From Nocardia neocaledoniensis (lineage in GTDB: Bacteria > Actinomycetota > Actinomycetes > Mycobacteriales > Mycobacteriaceae): a DNA stretch of 64,000 bases. Under the pieces are notes generated by a model. That model was not told the origin of the DNA. It saw nothing but the letters and a program-made list of their open reading frames with translations, and did no database searches. The first letter of the stretch is position 1. Each line of letters begins with the position of its first letter. Where the stretch lies: the NCBI RefSeq assembly GCF_029868625.1, contig NZ_JARWOJ010000232.1:1-64000 (forward strand), read 5' to 3'. Below, in pieces: positions 37,847-50,002 of the stretch. The translations under genes were made by a program, and so were the position numbers.

Positions 37847-39178
37847 TCAGCGTTTCCGCAGCGGCGGAACCACGTATTCCCCGTTCAGCAGCGCGCCGGT
37901 GGGGAGATAGCAGCGCAGGGTCACCTCGAAGGGCCCCTCGGGCGCGGGCAGCCAGTTGACGCCGTCGGGCTGCCGGGCATGCGAGAACACGATCTCCAGT
38001 GAACCGTCGTCCTCGTACCGGATGCCGGGTGTGCGGTCGCCGATCGAATACCGGCCGATCGAGTTCTCCACCAGGAAATTCCGCTCGTCGTACATGGTGA
38101 GCGACCAGAACCCGAAATCCTGGCCCACCGGCGGGAGTTCATCGGGTCCGAAGCGCAGGACGTAGGTTCCGGTGCCCACCAACCGATCCCCGTCCGCGTC
38201 GCGCTTGGTCGTCGGATAGATCGCCTCGGCGGCGGTGAGCGCACCGAGGCCGCGCAGCGCGATGGCCGCGCGCAGCAGGTGATCGCGGCCGTAGTTGCCG
38301 AGGCGGGTGCTGTAACTCCACCCGGGCGCCGTCGTCGCACCGCCGTAGGACTCGAGCCATTCGTGCGCCGCGCCGACCGACGCGCTCAGCGCCGCCCGCA
38401 CGACCGGGTCAGTGATGTCCTCGGAGGGGGTGCGGCCGGGACCCACACCGACCGCGGCGAGTTCGTCGAGCAGGTCCGCGTCCTCGGCGGGTGGCGGATC
38501 CGAGGCCAGCACCGCGGACAGCTCGTCGAAGAACCCGAGGCCCGATTCCGCGACGGTGTGCGGTGAGCGCGCTGGCCCGCCGGACGCCGTGGCGGAGGGC
38601 GGACCGCTCAGGGTGTAGCCCTGGATGATCTCGATGGCGGCCGGAAGGTCCTCTGGCCCGTCGACCAATGTGCGCCCGAGCAGCCACACGTGATCGGTGG
38701 GCGACCACAGCAGCCGCGCGCCGTCGAGGGCAGGCTCCGACGCCCGGGGTCCGGCGATGACGAAGGTCCCGCCCGACGAGCCCGTCGTCCTGCTGCCGAT
38801 GTAGGCCCAGGTGTTCGTGTACGCGTCCATGAAGTGGAGGCTGTGATATCTGGCCACCGGCGGGACCGTCAGCGTGACGGGACCATTCGCCAGATTCACC
38901 CACGCCCAGGAGTACAGGGTGTCGTTGTTCGGCTTGACGATGATGTGTTCGCGATGGTCGTAGAGCTTGGTGCTGTGCGAGAAGGTGTTCGGGGGGAACG
39001 AGTCGTCCCGTGTCGGATCGGTGGCGTAGTCCCGGGTGCGCGCCGTGATCACCGGCGGATATCCCCACAGGTATGCCCGGATGCCGAGGTCGAACGCGCG
39101 CGCGCCGGTCGCCGCGGCCGACCTGATCGGATCCCCGCGCCGACCGGCACCGGCGGGAGTTGTCGTCGAGGTAGTCAT
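37847..39178 (-). CDS. DUF1254/DUF1214 protein, convergent paralogue
   Basis: 443 residues with the same two-domain plan as the gene facing it: IRAYLWGYPPVITARTRDYA, IIVKPNNDTLYSWAWVNLANGPV, then FGFWSLTMYDERNFLVENSIGRYSIGDR and WLPAPEGPFEVTLRCYLP. Clearly paralogous to the product of 36468-37787 but not a close copy. No signal peptide is visible. It has its own promoter region upstream (39179-39334), shared divergently with the NYN-like gene. Function unknown. Confidence 0.9.
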   Translation of the reverse strand: MTTSTTTPAGAGRRGDPIRSAAATGARAFDLGIRAYLWGYPPVITARTRDYATDPTRDDSFPPNTFSHSTKLYDHREHIIVKPNNDTLYSWAWVNLANGPVTLTVPPVARYHSLHFMDAYTNTWAYIGSRTTGSSGGTFVIAGPRASEPALDGARLLWSPTDHVWLLGRTLVDGPEDLPAAIEIIQGYTLSGPPSATASGGPARSPHTVAESGLGFFDELSAVLASDPPPAEDADLLDELAAVGVGPGRTPSEDITDPVVRAALSASVGAAHEWLESYGGATTAPGWSYSTRLGNYGRDHLLRAAIALRGLGALTAAEAIYPTTKRDADGDRLVGTGTYVLRFGPDELPPVGQDFGFWSLTMYDERNFLVENSIGRYSIGDRTPGIRYEDDGSLEIVFSHARQPDGVNWLPAPEGPFEVTLRCYLPTGALLNGEYVVPPLRKR

Positions 39179-39334
39179 GCACCCACTTTCTCGGCCAGGT
39201 CGGCCCGGGAACAGCCCACTTCGTCACAGGTCGAGTCCGGGTTAGGTGTGCTGCGCCCACAAGGCCGAGCGCGGTCGGGGCGCGCCCGAGAAGACCCGGT
39301 GGGCCGGGTCCGCCGGCCGGAGGAGACTTGGCGG

Positions 39335-39724
39335 ATGGACGACGCGCAGCGAGTGCTCGTGGTGGACGCGGCCAACGTCGTCGGCTCCCGGGCCGACGGC
39401 TGGTGGAAGGACCGTGCGGGAGCCGCCCGGCGCCTCCTGGGGGAACTGGCCGAACTGGCGACCCGGCTTCCGGAGTCGACCGAGCTGATCGTGGTTCTGG
39501 AGGGCGCCGCCAAGCGCGCGGTCGACGGCACCGAACCGAGCGCACCGCGCATGACGGTCGTGCCGGCCGATGGTTCCGGTGACGACACGATCGTCGAGGT
39601 GGTGTCCGCGTCGAAGACTCACGACATCACCGTCGTCACCGCCGACCGCGAACTCCGCTCCCGAGTCGAAGCCCACGGCGCCGCGACCGTCGGGCCCACG
39701 TGGCTCCGAGACCAACTGACCTGA
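39335..39724 (+). CDS. Small NYN/PIN-like domain protein, putative nuclease
   Basis: 129 residues. VLVVDAANVVGSRADGWW (D11, N14) matches the NYN/YacP-type PIN-like fold. The acidic pair in GSGDDTIVEV and the aspartate in VVTADRELRSRV complete the acidic metal-binding pattern. Probable RNase or nucleotide-processing enzyme, by family. ATG at 39335 follows GGAGGAGA. No partner gene indicates its target. Confidence 0.82.
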   Translation: MDDAQRVLVVDAANVVGSRADGWWKDRAGAARRLLGELAELATRLPESTELIVVLEGAAKRAVDGTEPSAPRMTVVPADGSGDDTIVEVVSASKTHDITVVTADRELRSRVEAHGAATVGPTWLRDQLT

Positions 39725-39809
39725 ACAGCGACTCACCGATCTGCAGGGACGATTCGCGCGATCGGCTTCCCATGATCTGTCACCGTCACCGTTCGCCCTC
39801 CTCAGGTGG

Positions 39810-40406
39810 CTATGCACCCAGCGCGGCCATGGCCATTCGGCGCAGCACCGGACGGGCCTTGGCCATGCTCGCCGGGGGCGCGCTGTGCGGGGTGGAGTTG
39901 AGCAGGCCGAAGGCGCCGTGGGCTTGGACGCGGGCGGTGTCCTCGGCGAGGCCGGGGTGCACTTCGCGCAGTACCTGGACCCAGATCTCGACGTATTGGC
40001 GCTGGGTGCGCCGAAGGGTGCGGCGGTCGGTGGCGGGGACGTTGTCGAGGTCGCGGTCCTGGATGCGGATCAGTTCCGGGTCGCCGAAGGCGAAGTCGAG
40101 ATGGAAGTCGACCAGGCCCTCTAGCGCCTCGTCGGCCGAGCGCGCCGCGGCGACGACCGCGCGGCCGCCGGCGAGCAGCCGCTCGCTGACGCCGACGAGC
40201 AACTCGACCAGCAGCGCCTCTTTGCTCGCGAAGTGCCGGTAGACGGCGGGGCCGCTGATGCCGACGGCGGCGCCGAGGTCGTCGAGGCGGACGCCGAAGA
40301 ATCCGCGGTCGGCGATCAGCCGGGCGCCCGCGTCGAGCAACTGCTCGCGACGCTGGGCTTTCAACGCTTCCCGGCGGGTCACCGGGGCGGGTTCGACCGT
40401 GGCCAC
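39810..40406 (-). CDS. TetR-family regulator of the leucine-degradation operon (predicted)
   Basis: 198 residues. [29 protein letters not shown] at about 43-68, then a helical ligand domain with a TetR_C pattern. Divergent from accD1, with a 99-base gap holding repeated GATTAACC and GGTTA elements. A TetR regulator (Rv2506) accompanies the equivalent Mycobacterium tuberculosis gene cluster, so control of the operon by a branched-chain acyl-CoA or related ligand is likely (inference from position and synteny). Confidence 0.88.
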   Translation of the reverse strand: MATVEPAPVTRREALKAQRREQLLDAGARLIADRGFFGVRLDDLGAAVGISGPAVYRHFASKEALLVELLVGVSERLLAGGRAVVAAARSADEALEGLVDFHLDFAFGDPELIRIQDRDLDNVPATDRRTLRRTQRQYVEIWVQVLREVHPGLAEDTARVQAHGAFGLLNSTPHSAPPASMAKARPVLRRMAMAALGA

Positions 40407-40443
40407 CTCGACTCGACTCCTTTCACCCGGGTCTGGACAACTC

Positions 40444-40487
40444 GGTTAGTCAAGATTAACCTGAATTCCAGTTATTGGCGATTAACC
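40444..40487. promoter_or_regulatory. Candidate TetR operator upstream of accD1
   Basis: GGTTA (40444-40448) and TAACC (40457-40461) form an inverted pair. GATTAACC occurs twice, at 40454-40461 and 40480-40487, in an AT-rich stretch that contrasts with the surrounding DNA. It lies between the divergent TetR and accD1 genes and should contain their promoters. Confidence 0.5.
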
Positions 40488-40505
40488 GGATGGCAGGATG
40501 GCGTG

Positions 40506-42113
40506 ATGACGGTTACGCACGACCTCGACAACGACACCGCGGCGGCGACGACCAACCGGGCCGCGCACGAGGCGTTGGTCCGCGAGCTGCGACAGCGACT
40601 GGCGACGACGGCCCTCGGTGGTCCGCAGAAGGCGCGCGAACGGCACGTGGCCAGGGGCAAGCTGCTGCCGCGCGAGCGCGTCGACCAGTTGCTCGACCCG
40701 GGCAGCCCCTTCCTGGAGCTGTCCGCGCTGGCGGGCAACGGCATGTACGGCGACGAGTGCCCCGGCGCGGGCGTGATCGCCGGCATCGGCCGCATCGCGG
40801 GCCGCGAGTGCCTGGTGCTGGCCAACGACGCGACGGTCAAGGGCGGCACCTACTACCCGATCTCGGTGAAGAAGCACCTGCGCGCGCAGGAGGTGGCCGC
40901 GCAGAACAACCTGCCGTGCGTGTACCTGGTGGACTCCGGCGGCGCTTTCCTGCCGCACCAGGACGAGGTGTTCCCCGACCGCGAGCACTTCGGCCGCATC
41001 TTCTTCAACCAGGCGAACATGAGCGCCAAGGGCATCGCCCAGATCGCGGCGGTGATGGGTTCGTGCACCGCCGGTGGCGCGTACGTGCCCGCGATGGCCG
41101 ACGAGGCCGTGATCGTGCGTGATCAGGGCACCATCTTCCTCGGCGGCCCGCCGCTGGTGAAGGCAGCGACCGGCGAGGTCGTCACGGCCGAGGAACTCGG
41201 CGGCGGTCTGCTGCACTCGCGCACCTCCGGCGTCACCGACCACCTGGCCGACGACGACCGCGACGCGCTGCGCATCGTCCGCGAGATCGTCGGCACGCTC
41301 GGCCCGCGCCCGGAGGCGCCGTGGGAGGTGCTGGCGAGCACGCCGCCCGCCAAGGCCGAGGACGAGCTCTACGACGTGGTCCCGGTCGACCCGCGCACCC
41401 CCTACGACGTGCGCGAGGTGATCGACCGGGTCGTCGACGGCGAGGCCGGTTTCCACGAGTTCAAGACCGAATACGGTAAGACCCTGGTCACCGGGTTCGC
41501 CCGCATCCACGGTCATCCGGTCGGCATCGTCGCCAACAACGGCGTGCTGTTCGCCGAATCCGCCATGAAGGGCGCGCATTTCATCGAACTGTGCGACAAG
41601 CGCAAGATCCCGCTGGTGTTCCTGCAGAACATCACCGGCTTCATGGTGGGGCGCGACTACGAGGCCGGCGGCATCGCCAAGCACGGCGCCAAGATGGTCA
41701 CCGCGGTGGCGTGCGCGCGGGTGCCGAAGCTGACGGTGGTGATCGGCGGCTCCTACGGCGCGGGTAACTACTCCATGTGCGGGCGCGCGTATTCGCCGCG
41801 GTTCCTGTGGATGTGGCCGAACGCGCGGATCTCGGTGATGGGCGGCGAGCAGGCCGCCTCGGTGCTGGCGACGGTGCGCGGCGATCAGCTCGACAGCGCG
41901 GGCAAGCCGTGGTCGGCGGAGGATCAGGAGGCCTTCAAGGCCCCGATCCGCGAGCAGTACGAGACCCAGGGCAACCCGTACTACGCGACGGCGCGCATCT
42001 GGGACGACGGCGTGATCGCCCCCACCGACACCAGAACCGTGCTCGGACTTGCCCTCTCGGTGTGCGCGCAGGCGCCGCTCGAGCCCGTTTCCTACGGCGT
42101 CTTCCGGATGTGA
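40506..42113 (+). CDS. accD1: Acyl-CoA carboxylase carboxyltransferase subunit (methylcrotonoyl-CoA type)
   Basis: 535 residues. Transfers the carboxyl group from biotin to the acyl-CoA; partner of the next gene's product. The crotonase-like halves show [19 protein letters not shown] and [18 protein letters not shown], then [23 protein letters not shown] and [19 protein letters not shown]. These are the acyl-CoA and carboxybiotin sites of methylcrotonoyl-CoA carboxylase beta subunits rather than propionyl-CoA ones. The ATG at 40506 was chosen over the longer open frame upstream because homology begins there. Gene order matches M. tuberculosis accD1-accA1-fadE19. Confidence 0.93.
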   Translation: MTVTHDLDNDTAAATTNRAAHEALVRELRQRLATTALGGPQKARERHVARGKLLPRERVDQLLDPGSPFLELSALAGNGMYGDECPGAGVIAGIGRIAGRECLVLANDATVKGGTYYPISVKKHLRAQEVAAQNNLPCVYLVDSGGAFLPHQDEVFPDREHFGRIFFNQANMSAKGIAQIAAVMGSCTAGGAYVPAMADEAVIVRDQGTIFLGGPPLVKAATGEVVTAEELGGGLLHSRTSGVTDHLADDDRDALRIVREIVGTLGPRPEAPWEVLASTPPAKAEDELYDVVPVDPRTPYDVREVIDRVVDGEAGFHEFKTEYGKTLVTGFARIHGHPVGIVANNGVLFAESAMKGAHFIELCDKRKIPLVFLQNITGFMVGRDYEAGGIAKHGAKMVTAVACARVPKLTVVIGGSYGAGNYSMCGRAYSPRFLWMWPNARISVMGGEQAASVLATVRGDQLDSAGKPWSAEDQEAFKAPIREQYETQGNPYYATARIWDDGVIAPTDTRTVLGLALSVCAQAPLEPVSYGVFRM

Positions 42114-42118
42114 GCGAC

Positions 42119-44166
<2,048 letters not shown>

Positions 44167-44170
<4 letters not shown>

Positions 44171-45327
44171 CCGACTACCTGTCCACCGGCTCCCTGCCCG
44201 AGGAATACCGCCAGCTGGCCCTGACCGTGCGCGACTTCGCCCAGCAGGTCGTCGCGCCGGTGTCGGCGAAACACGATGCCGAGCACAGCTTCCCGTACGA
44301 GGTCGTCGCCGGCATGGCCGAGATGGGCCTGTTCGGGCTGCCGTTCCCGGAGGAGTTCGGCGGCATGGGCGGCGACTACTTCGCCCTGTGTCTGGCGCTC
44401 GAGGAACTCGGCAAGATCGACCAGAGCGTGGCCATCACCCTCGAGGCGGGCGTCTCGCTGGGCGCCATGCCGATCTACCGCTTCGGCGACGACAAGCAGA
44501 AGAACGAGTGGCTGCCCCAGCTCACCAGCGGTCGCGCGCTGGCCGGCTTCGGCCTCACCGAGCCCGACGCGGGCAGCGACGCGGGCGGCACCCGCACCAC
44601 CGCCGTCGAGGACGGCGAGAGCTGGGTGATCAACGGCGCCAAGCAGTTCATCACCAACTCCGGCACCGACATCACCCGCCTGGTCACCGTCACCGCGGTC
44701 ACCGGGAACAACGGCGGCAAGAAGGAGATCTCCACCATCCTCGTGCCGACCTCCACGCCGGGGTTCGTCGCCGAACCGGCCTACAACAAGGTCGGCTGGA
44801 ACGCCTCGGACACCCATCCGCTCAGCTTCACCGATGTCCGGGTACCGAAGGAGAACCTGCTCGGCGAGCGCGGCCGCGGCTACGCCAACTTCCTGCGCAT
44901 CCTCGACGAGGGGCGCATCGCCATCGCCGCGCTCGCGGTGGGCGCCGCGCAGGGCTGTGTGGACGAGAGCGTGCGCTACGCCAACGAGCGGCAGGCGTTC
45001 GGGCAGGCCATCGGCCGCAACCAGGCCATCGCGTTCAAGATCGCCAGAATGGAGGCGCGCGCCCACGTCGCCCGCACTGCCTACTACGACGCGGCCGCGC
45101 TGATGCTGGCGGGCAAGCCGTTCAAGAAGGCCGCCTCCATCGCCAAGATGGTCGCCAGCGAGGCCGCGATGGACAACGCCCGCGACGCGACCCAGATCTT
45201 CGGCGGCAACGGCTTCATGAACGAATACCCCGTCTCCAGGCACTACCGTGACAGCAAGATCCTGGAAATCGGTGAGGGCACGACGGAGGTGCAGCTGATG
45301 CTGATCGCAAGGGAGCTGGGGCTGTGA
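44167..45327 (+). CDS. Acyl-CoA dehydrogenase, FadE19-like (predicted isovaleryl/branched-chain acyl-CoA)
   Basis: 386 residues, complete acyl-CoA dehydrogenase. FAD-binding segments [19 protein letters not shown] and [16 protein letters not shown], then [24 protein letters not shown] helix and the C-terminal GEGTTEVQ, with E370 in the catalytic-base position of short-chain-type members. It would make 3-methylcrotonyl-CoA, the substrate of the carboxylase encoded just upstream. Substrate assignment rests on operon context. Overlaps its neighbours by ATGA and GTGA. Confidence 0.93.
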
Positions 45328-45803
45328 CCGAGCAGCGCAGGGTCGTGCAGCGGGGGCTGTGGTTCGAGGAGTTCGAGATCGGCACGATCTACGAACACCG
45401 GCCCGGCCGCACCATCACCGAGGCCGACAACGTCCTGTTCACCACGCTGACCATGAACACCCAGGCCCTGCACCTGGACGCGCACTTCGCCGACGCGCAG
45501 CCGCCGTTCAACCAGCGCCTGGTGAACTCGATGTTCACGCTGTCGACGCTGGTCGGGCTCTCGGTCGCGCAGCTCACGCAGGGCACCCTGGTCGCCAATC
45601 TCGGCTTCTCCGAGATGTCGCTGCCCGCGCCGCTGTTCCACGGCGACACCATGTACGCCGAAACGCTGGTCACCGACAAGCGCGAGTCCAAGAGCCGCCC
45701 GGGCGAGGGCATCGTCAGCCTCACCCACACCGCCCGCAACCAGGACGGGGTGATCGTGGCGAAGGCGGTCCGCCAGACACTGGTCAGGAAGGCGCCCGCA
45801 TGA
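45324..45803 (+). CDS. MaoC-family acyl-CoA hydratase (predicted 3-methylglutaconyl-CoA hydratase)
   Basis: 159 residues, hot-dog fold. TITEADNVLFTTLTMNTQALHLD corresponds to the hydratase-2 motif, with the polar residue/histidine pair in NTQALHLD. AQLTQGTLVANLGFSEMSLPAP is the second family segment. In M. tuberculosis the equivalent gene (Rv2499c) lies between fadE19 and citE and fits the (R)-specific hydration of 3-methylglutaconyl-CoA. GTG start coupled to the dehydrogenase, ATGA end coupled to citE. Confidence 0.9.
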   Translation: MTEQRRVVQRGLWFEEFEIGTIYEHRPGRTITEADNVLFTTLTMNTQALHLDAHFADAQPPFNQRLVNSMFTLSTLVGLSVAQLTQGTLVANLGFSEMSLPAPLFHGDTMYAETLVTDKRESKSRPGEGIVSLTHTARNQDGVIVAKAVRQTLVRKAPA

Positions 45804-46639
45804 CGATGACCGGAGACAACGCGACGCCGTGGGAGCCGAGCGGACCGGCCTGGCTGTTCTGCCCGGCCGACCGTCCCGAGCGCTTCGCCAAGGCGGCCGC
45901 CGTCGCCGACGTGGTGATCCTCGACCTCGAGGACGGCGTCGCGGCGGGCGACAAGGTCGCCGCGCGTAAGGCACTGATCGAGACGCCGCTCGATCCCCGG
46001 CACACCGTGGTCCGGGTGAACGCGGTCGAGACCGAGGAATACGCGGCCGATCTGGCCGCCCTCGCGCAGACCGCCTACCGGCGCGTCATGCTGCCCAAAT
46101 GCGAGTCCGCCGAACAGGTTCGGAGCCTGGCCGGCTACGAGGTGATCGTGCTGGTCGAGTCGCCGCTCGGTGCGGTGCGGGTGACCGAGTCGGTCGCCGC
46201 CGAGAACGCGATCGGCGTCATGTGGGGCGCCGAGGACCTGGTCGCCGGGCTGGGCGGCAACTCGAGCAGGCATGCCGACGGCAGCTACCGCGACGTCGCG
46301 CGGCACGTGCGCTCGACGAGTCTGCTGGCGGCCAAGGCCTTCGGCCGGTTCGCCCTGGATTCGGTGTTCCTCGACATCAAGAATCTGGAAGGGCTCGCGG
46401 TCGAAACGCTGGACGCGGTCGCGGTCGGCTTCGACGCCAAGGTCGCCATCCATCCCAGCCAGGTGGCCGTCATCCGCGAGGGCTACGCGCCCGACCCGGA
46501 CGAGATCGACTGGGCCCGAAGGGTTCTCGCCGAGGTCCCGAACCACCGCGGCGTCTTCGCGTTCGAGGGACGCATGGTCGACGCGCCGGTCCTGCGGCAC
46601 GCCGAGCGGATCGTTCGCCGGGCCGAACTGTCCGGCTGA
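45800..46639 (+). CDS. citE: CitE-like beta-hydroxyacyl-CoA lyase (predicted (R)-HMG-CoA lyase)
   Basis: 279 residues, HpcH/HpaI-CitE TIM barrel. LFCPADRPERFAKA, then VILDLEDGVAAGDK (Mg-coordinating acids), VRVNAVETEEY, MLPKCESAEQV, VESPLGAVRV and WGAEDLVAGLGG follow in family order, with the C-terminal AIHPSQVAVI. The M. tuberculosis orthologue Rv2498c has been described as an (R)-3-hydroxy-3-methylglutaryl-CoA lyase acting in leucine breakdown, which suits this operon: it would release acetyl-CoA and acetoacetate. ATG at 45800 is coupled to the MaoC gene. Confidence 0.92.
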   Translation: MTMTGDNATPWEPSGPAWLFCPADRPERFAKAAAVADVVILDLEDGVAAGDKVAARKALIETPLDPRHTVVRVNAVETEEYAADLAALAQTAYRRVMLPKCESAEQVRSLAGYEVIVLVESPLGAVRVTESVAAENAIGVMWGAEDLVAGLGGNSSRHADGSYRDVARHVRSTSLLAAKAFGRFALDSVFLDIKNLEGLAVETLDAVAVGFDAKVAIHPSQVAVIREGYAPDPDEIDWARRVLAEVPNHRGVFAFEGRMVDAPVLRHAERIVRRAELSG

Positions 46640-46737
46640 GCACCGCCCGGCGCGCGGGCGGGGTACCGCTCGCACGCCGGGGTAATCATCTCCCGGGCAG
46701 TTCCGGCCCGCGCAACCCAGTACGAGGAGGACATCCG

Positions 46738-48681
46738 GTGCAACCGCAATGGGAACCGACCGCCCAGGACATCGCGTCGGCACGGATCACCGACTTCGCC
46801 GCCTTCGTCAGCGGACGGACCGGCCAGGAGTACCCCGACTACCAGGCGCTGTGGCAGTGGTCGGTCGACGACATCGCCGCGTTCTGGCAGGCACTGTGGG
46901 AGTACTTCGAGCTGGGCCCGATCGCCGACGGCGTGCTCGGCTCGCGGTCAATGCCGGGCGCGCGGTGGTTCCCCGGAACCCGGTTGAACTACGTCGACCA
47001 GGTCATCCGGCAGGCGCGGCCCGATCGGCCCGCCGTCATCGCGTTGCGCGAGGACGCGGACCCGCGGGAGATCTCCTGGGCCGAATTGATCGAGCAGGTC
47101 GGCGCTTTCGCGGCCACGCTGCGCGCGCACGGGGTCGAGGCGGGCGACCGGGTGATCGGCTACCTGCCCAATATCCCGGAGGCGATCGTCGCCTTCCTCG
47201 CCACCGCGAGCATCGGCGCGGTGTGGAGCGCGTGCGGCCAGGACTACTCGGCCAAGGCCGCGCTGGACCGGCTCGGCCAGCTCGAACCGGCCGTGCTGGT
47301 GACCGCCGACGGCTACCGGTTCGGCGGCAAGGAGCACGACAAGCGCGCCGACATAGCGGCGCTGCGGGAGGGTCTGCCCGGCTTGCGCGCGACCGTCGTG
47401 GTCGCGCAACTCGGTCTCGACGTGCCCGACAGCATCGCCTGGTCGGACGCCGTGGCCGATCCCGGGCTGGGCATCATCGACACCACCGCGGTCGACTTCG
47501 ATCACCCGCTCTGGATCGTGTTCTCCTCCGGCACCACCGGTTTGCCCAAGGGCATCGTGCACGGACACGGCGGCGTGCTGCTCGAACATCTGAAAGCCGT
47601 TGCGCTGCAGTCCGACATCGGACCCGATGACACCTTCTTCTGGTACACCAGCCCCAGCTGGATGATGTGGAACTTCCAGGTGGCCGGCCTGCTGACGGGC
47701 GCCACGATCGTCACCTACGACGGCAGCCCCACCGCGGGCGGCCCGGACGCGCTGTGGCGCCTGGCCGCCCAGGTGCGCGCCACCGTCCTCGGCACCAGCC
47801 CCGGGTACGTCCTCGGGTGCATCAAGGCCGGTTCGGTGCCGCGCGCCGAGCACGACCTGTCGGCGCTGCGCACGGTCGGGATCACCGGCTCGGCGCTGCC
47901 GGTGTCGAGCGCGCTGTGGCTCAACGAGAACGCGGGCGAGCACGTGCAGGTGAGCTCGATCAGCGGTGGCACCGATGTGGTGTCGGCGTTCATCGGTGGC
48001 GTGCCGACCGTGCCCGTGTGGCCGGGCGAGCTGTCCGCGCCCTATCTCGGGGTCTCCCTCGACGCCTACGACGAGCAGGGCCGGGGGGTACGCGGCGAGG
48101 TCGGTGAACTGGTGGTGACCCAGCCGATGCCGTCGATGCCGGTCAGCTTCTGGCGCGACGAGGACGGAAAGCGCTACCACGACGCCTATTTCGACACCTA
48201 TCCCGGCGTCTGGCGGCACGGTGACTGGATCACCCGCACCGAGCGCGGCAGCGTCGTCGTGCACGGCCGCTCCGATTCCACCCTCAACCGGCACGGCATC
48301 CGGATGGGCAGCGCCGACATCTACCAGGTGGTCGAGCAGTTCCCGGAGATCGCCGAAGCCCTGGTGATCGGCGCCGAACAGCCCGATGGCGGGTACTGGA
48401 TGCCGCTGTTCGTGGTCCTGGCCCCCGGCGCCGAACTCACCGAGGACCTGAAGACCCGCGTCGGCACCGCGATTCGCACCGAGGTCTCCCCGCGCCACGT
48501 CCCCGACGAGATCCGCGAGGCGCCCGGTATCCCGCACACCCGCACCGGCAAGAAGCTGGAAGTCCCGATCAAGAAGCTCTTCCAGGGCGCCGACGCCGCC
48601 CGCGTCGTCGAACGCAGCGCCGTCGACGACCCCGCCCTGCTCGACTGGTATGCCCGGATCACCCCACCTCACAAGGCCTAA
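46738..48681 (+). CDS. Acetoacetyl-CoA synthetase
   Basis: 647 residues, adenylate-forming enzyme. N-terminal ACAS-type region ([24 protein letters not shown]), [15 protein letters not shown]-loop [20 protein letters not shown], the [18 protein letters not shown] segment typical of acetoacetyl-CoA synthetases, and the C-terminal lysine region [12 protein letters not shown]. It activates acetoacetate released by the CitE-like lyase, finishing leucine catabolism. In M. tuberculosis the corresponding position holds a succinyl-CoA transferase pair (scoAB), so this looks like a functional replacement. GTG start behind GAGGAGG, 98 bases past citE. Confidence 0.92.
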   Translation: MQPQWEPTAQDIASARITDFAAFVSGRTGQEYPDYQALWQWSVDDIAAFWQALWEYFELGPIADGVLGSRSMPGARWFPGTRLNYVDQVIRQARPDRPAVIALREDADPREISWAELIEQVGAFAATLRAHGVEAGDRVIGYLPNIPEAIVAFLATASIGAVWSACGQDYSAKAALDRLGQLEPAVLVTADGYRFGGKEHDKRADIAALREGLPGLRATVVVAQLGLDVPDSIAWSDAVADPGLGIIDTTAVDFDHPLWIVFSSGTTGLPKGIVHGHGGVLLEHLKAVALQSDIGPDDTFFWYTSPSWMMWNFQVAGLLTGATIVTYDGSPTAGGPDALWRLAAQVRATVLGTSPGYVLGCIKAGSVPRAEHDLSALRTVGITGSALPVSSALWLNENAGEHVQVSSISGGTDVVSAFIGGVPTVPVWPGELSAPYLGVSLDAYDEQGRGVRGEVGELVVTQPMPSMPVSFWRDEDGKRYHDAYFDTYPGVWRHGDWITRTERGSVVVHGRSDSTLNRHGIRMGSADIYQVVEQFPEIAEALVIGAEQPDGGYWMPLFVVLAPGAELTEDLKTRVGTAIRTEVSPRHVPDEIREAPGIPHTRTGKKLEVPIKKLFQGADAARVVERSAVDDPALLDWYARITPPHKA

Positions 48682-48693
48682 TACACTTCTCGC

Positions 48694-49917
48694 ATGAATG
48701 TCGGCGAGTCTCGTGGAGCACGTGGATCGGTAGTCGGCGCGAAGGACGGGGTGCGGCGGCGGCCGAAGAACCGGCGTGCGCAGATCGCGGCCACCTCGGC
48801 GATGGCCTTCGGCGCCGCCGGGTATCACGGAGTGAGCATGGAGGACATCGCCGCCGGGCTCGGGATCAGCTCGGCGGCGCTGTACCGGCACTACCCGAGC
48901 AAGTACGCGCTGTTCCGGGAGGAGCTGCTGCGGGTCGGCGAGGCCTTCACCGCCTCGGTGACCGTCTCGGCCGAGGCGACGCCCGCCGCGGCGGACCGGT
49001 TGCGCCACATGCTGACCGGGCTGATCGGCGCGACCGTGGAGAACCGCGCCACCGTCACCCTGGTGCGCTGGGAAGGCCGCTATCTCGAGCCCGCCGACCG
49101 GCTGGTACTCGACGAGCAGCGCACGGCGGTCCTCGCCGCCCTCGACACCCAGCTGGCGGCCCTGCGCCCCGAGCTGACCTCGGCCGACCTGCGGGTGCTG
49201 TCCACCGCCATGTTCGGCGTGATCACCAGCATCGCCGATCATCACGCGGCGCTGCCCGCCCGCACGCTGACCCGGCTGCTCAGTGGCGCCTGTCTGGCCC
49301 TGGTCGAGGACGGATTGCCCCCGGCGGCAACGACTTCCGAACAACCGACCCAGGTCGAGATCCCCGCGTCGTTCAAACACGAACTGCTGCTGCGCAAAGC
49401 GGTCGAGCTGTTCCACGAGCGCGGCTATCCGAACGTCAGCGTGGAGGACATCGCCTCGGCGGCCGGGCTGTCGGCGGCCTCGGCGGTGTACCGCTTCTAT
49501 CGCGGCAAGAGCGACATCCTCGCCGCCGCCTTCCGCCGCGCCGCCGACCGCGTGTCGGGCGCGATCGGCCCCGCCGTCGCGGGTACCCCCGACAGCCGCG
49601 CCGCGCTGGACGTGCTGATCGACCAGTTCGTCACCGACACCTTCGACGAACGCGCCCTCGCGGTCGTCTACTACGCCGAATTCGGGCACGTGCCCGCCGA
49701 GGAACGCGCGGTCCTGCGCAACATCCAGCGCCTGAGCGTCCAAGAATGGGCCCGCCTGGTCCGCGAGGTCCGCCCCACCCTCGCCCCCGCCGAGGCCCGC
49801 TTTCTCGTCCACGCCGCCTTCGCCATGATCATCGACCTCGGCCAGGCCTTCCCCGCCGACCCCCGCGCCTCCCGAGCCAGAGCCACCCACCTCATGCACC
49901 GAGCCCTCCTGGGCTGA
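48694..49917 (+). CDS. Tandem-domain TetR-family regulator
   Basis: 407 residues, about twice the usual TetR length, with two complete N-terminal HTH motifs. The first is MEDIAAGLGISSAALYRHYPSKYALF at about 49-74, the second VEDIASAAGLSAASAVYRFYRGKSDI near 250-275. Each is followed by a helical ligand-domain-like stretch. A single chain may mimic a TetR dimer. It starts 12 bases after the ligase stop, so it is cotranscribed with the catabolic genes and may feed back on them. Confidence 0.9.
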   Translation: MNVGESRGARGSVVGAKDGVRRRPKNRRAQIAATSAMAFGAAGYHGVSMEDIAAGLGISSAALYRHYPSKYALFREELLRVGEAFTASVTVSAEATPAAADRLRHMLTGLIGATVENRATVTLVRWEGRYLEPADRLVLDEQRTAVLAALDTQLAALRPELTSADLRVLSTAMFGVITSIADHHAALPARTLTRLLSGACLALVEDGLPPAATTSEQPTQVEIPASFKHELLLRKAVELFHERGYPNVSVEDIASAAGLSAASAVYRFYRGKSDILAAAFRRAADRVSGAIGPAVAGTPDSRAALDVLIDQFVTDTFDERALAVVYYAEFGHVPAEERAVLRNIQRLSVQEWARLVREVRPTLAPAEARFLVHAAFAMIIDLGQAFPADPRASRARATHLMHRALLG

Positions 49918-50002
49918 GCTGCGCATTTCACCCGTTGTGTGTGAGGGCGGGGTGGTGGGGGGCGGGCTAGCTTGGCTGTTCGGGCCTTCGGATGGAGGGT
50001 GT

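Noticed and set aside
46948..49926. Minus-strand frame of 992 codons opposite the acetoacetyl-CoA synthetase and TetR genes
   Set aside because: Antisense to two genes with clear family motifs; no motif of its own.
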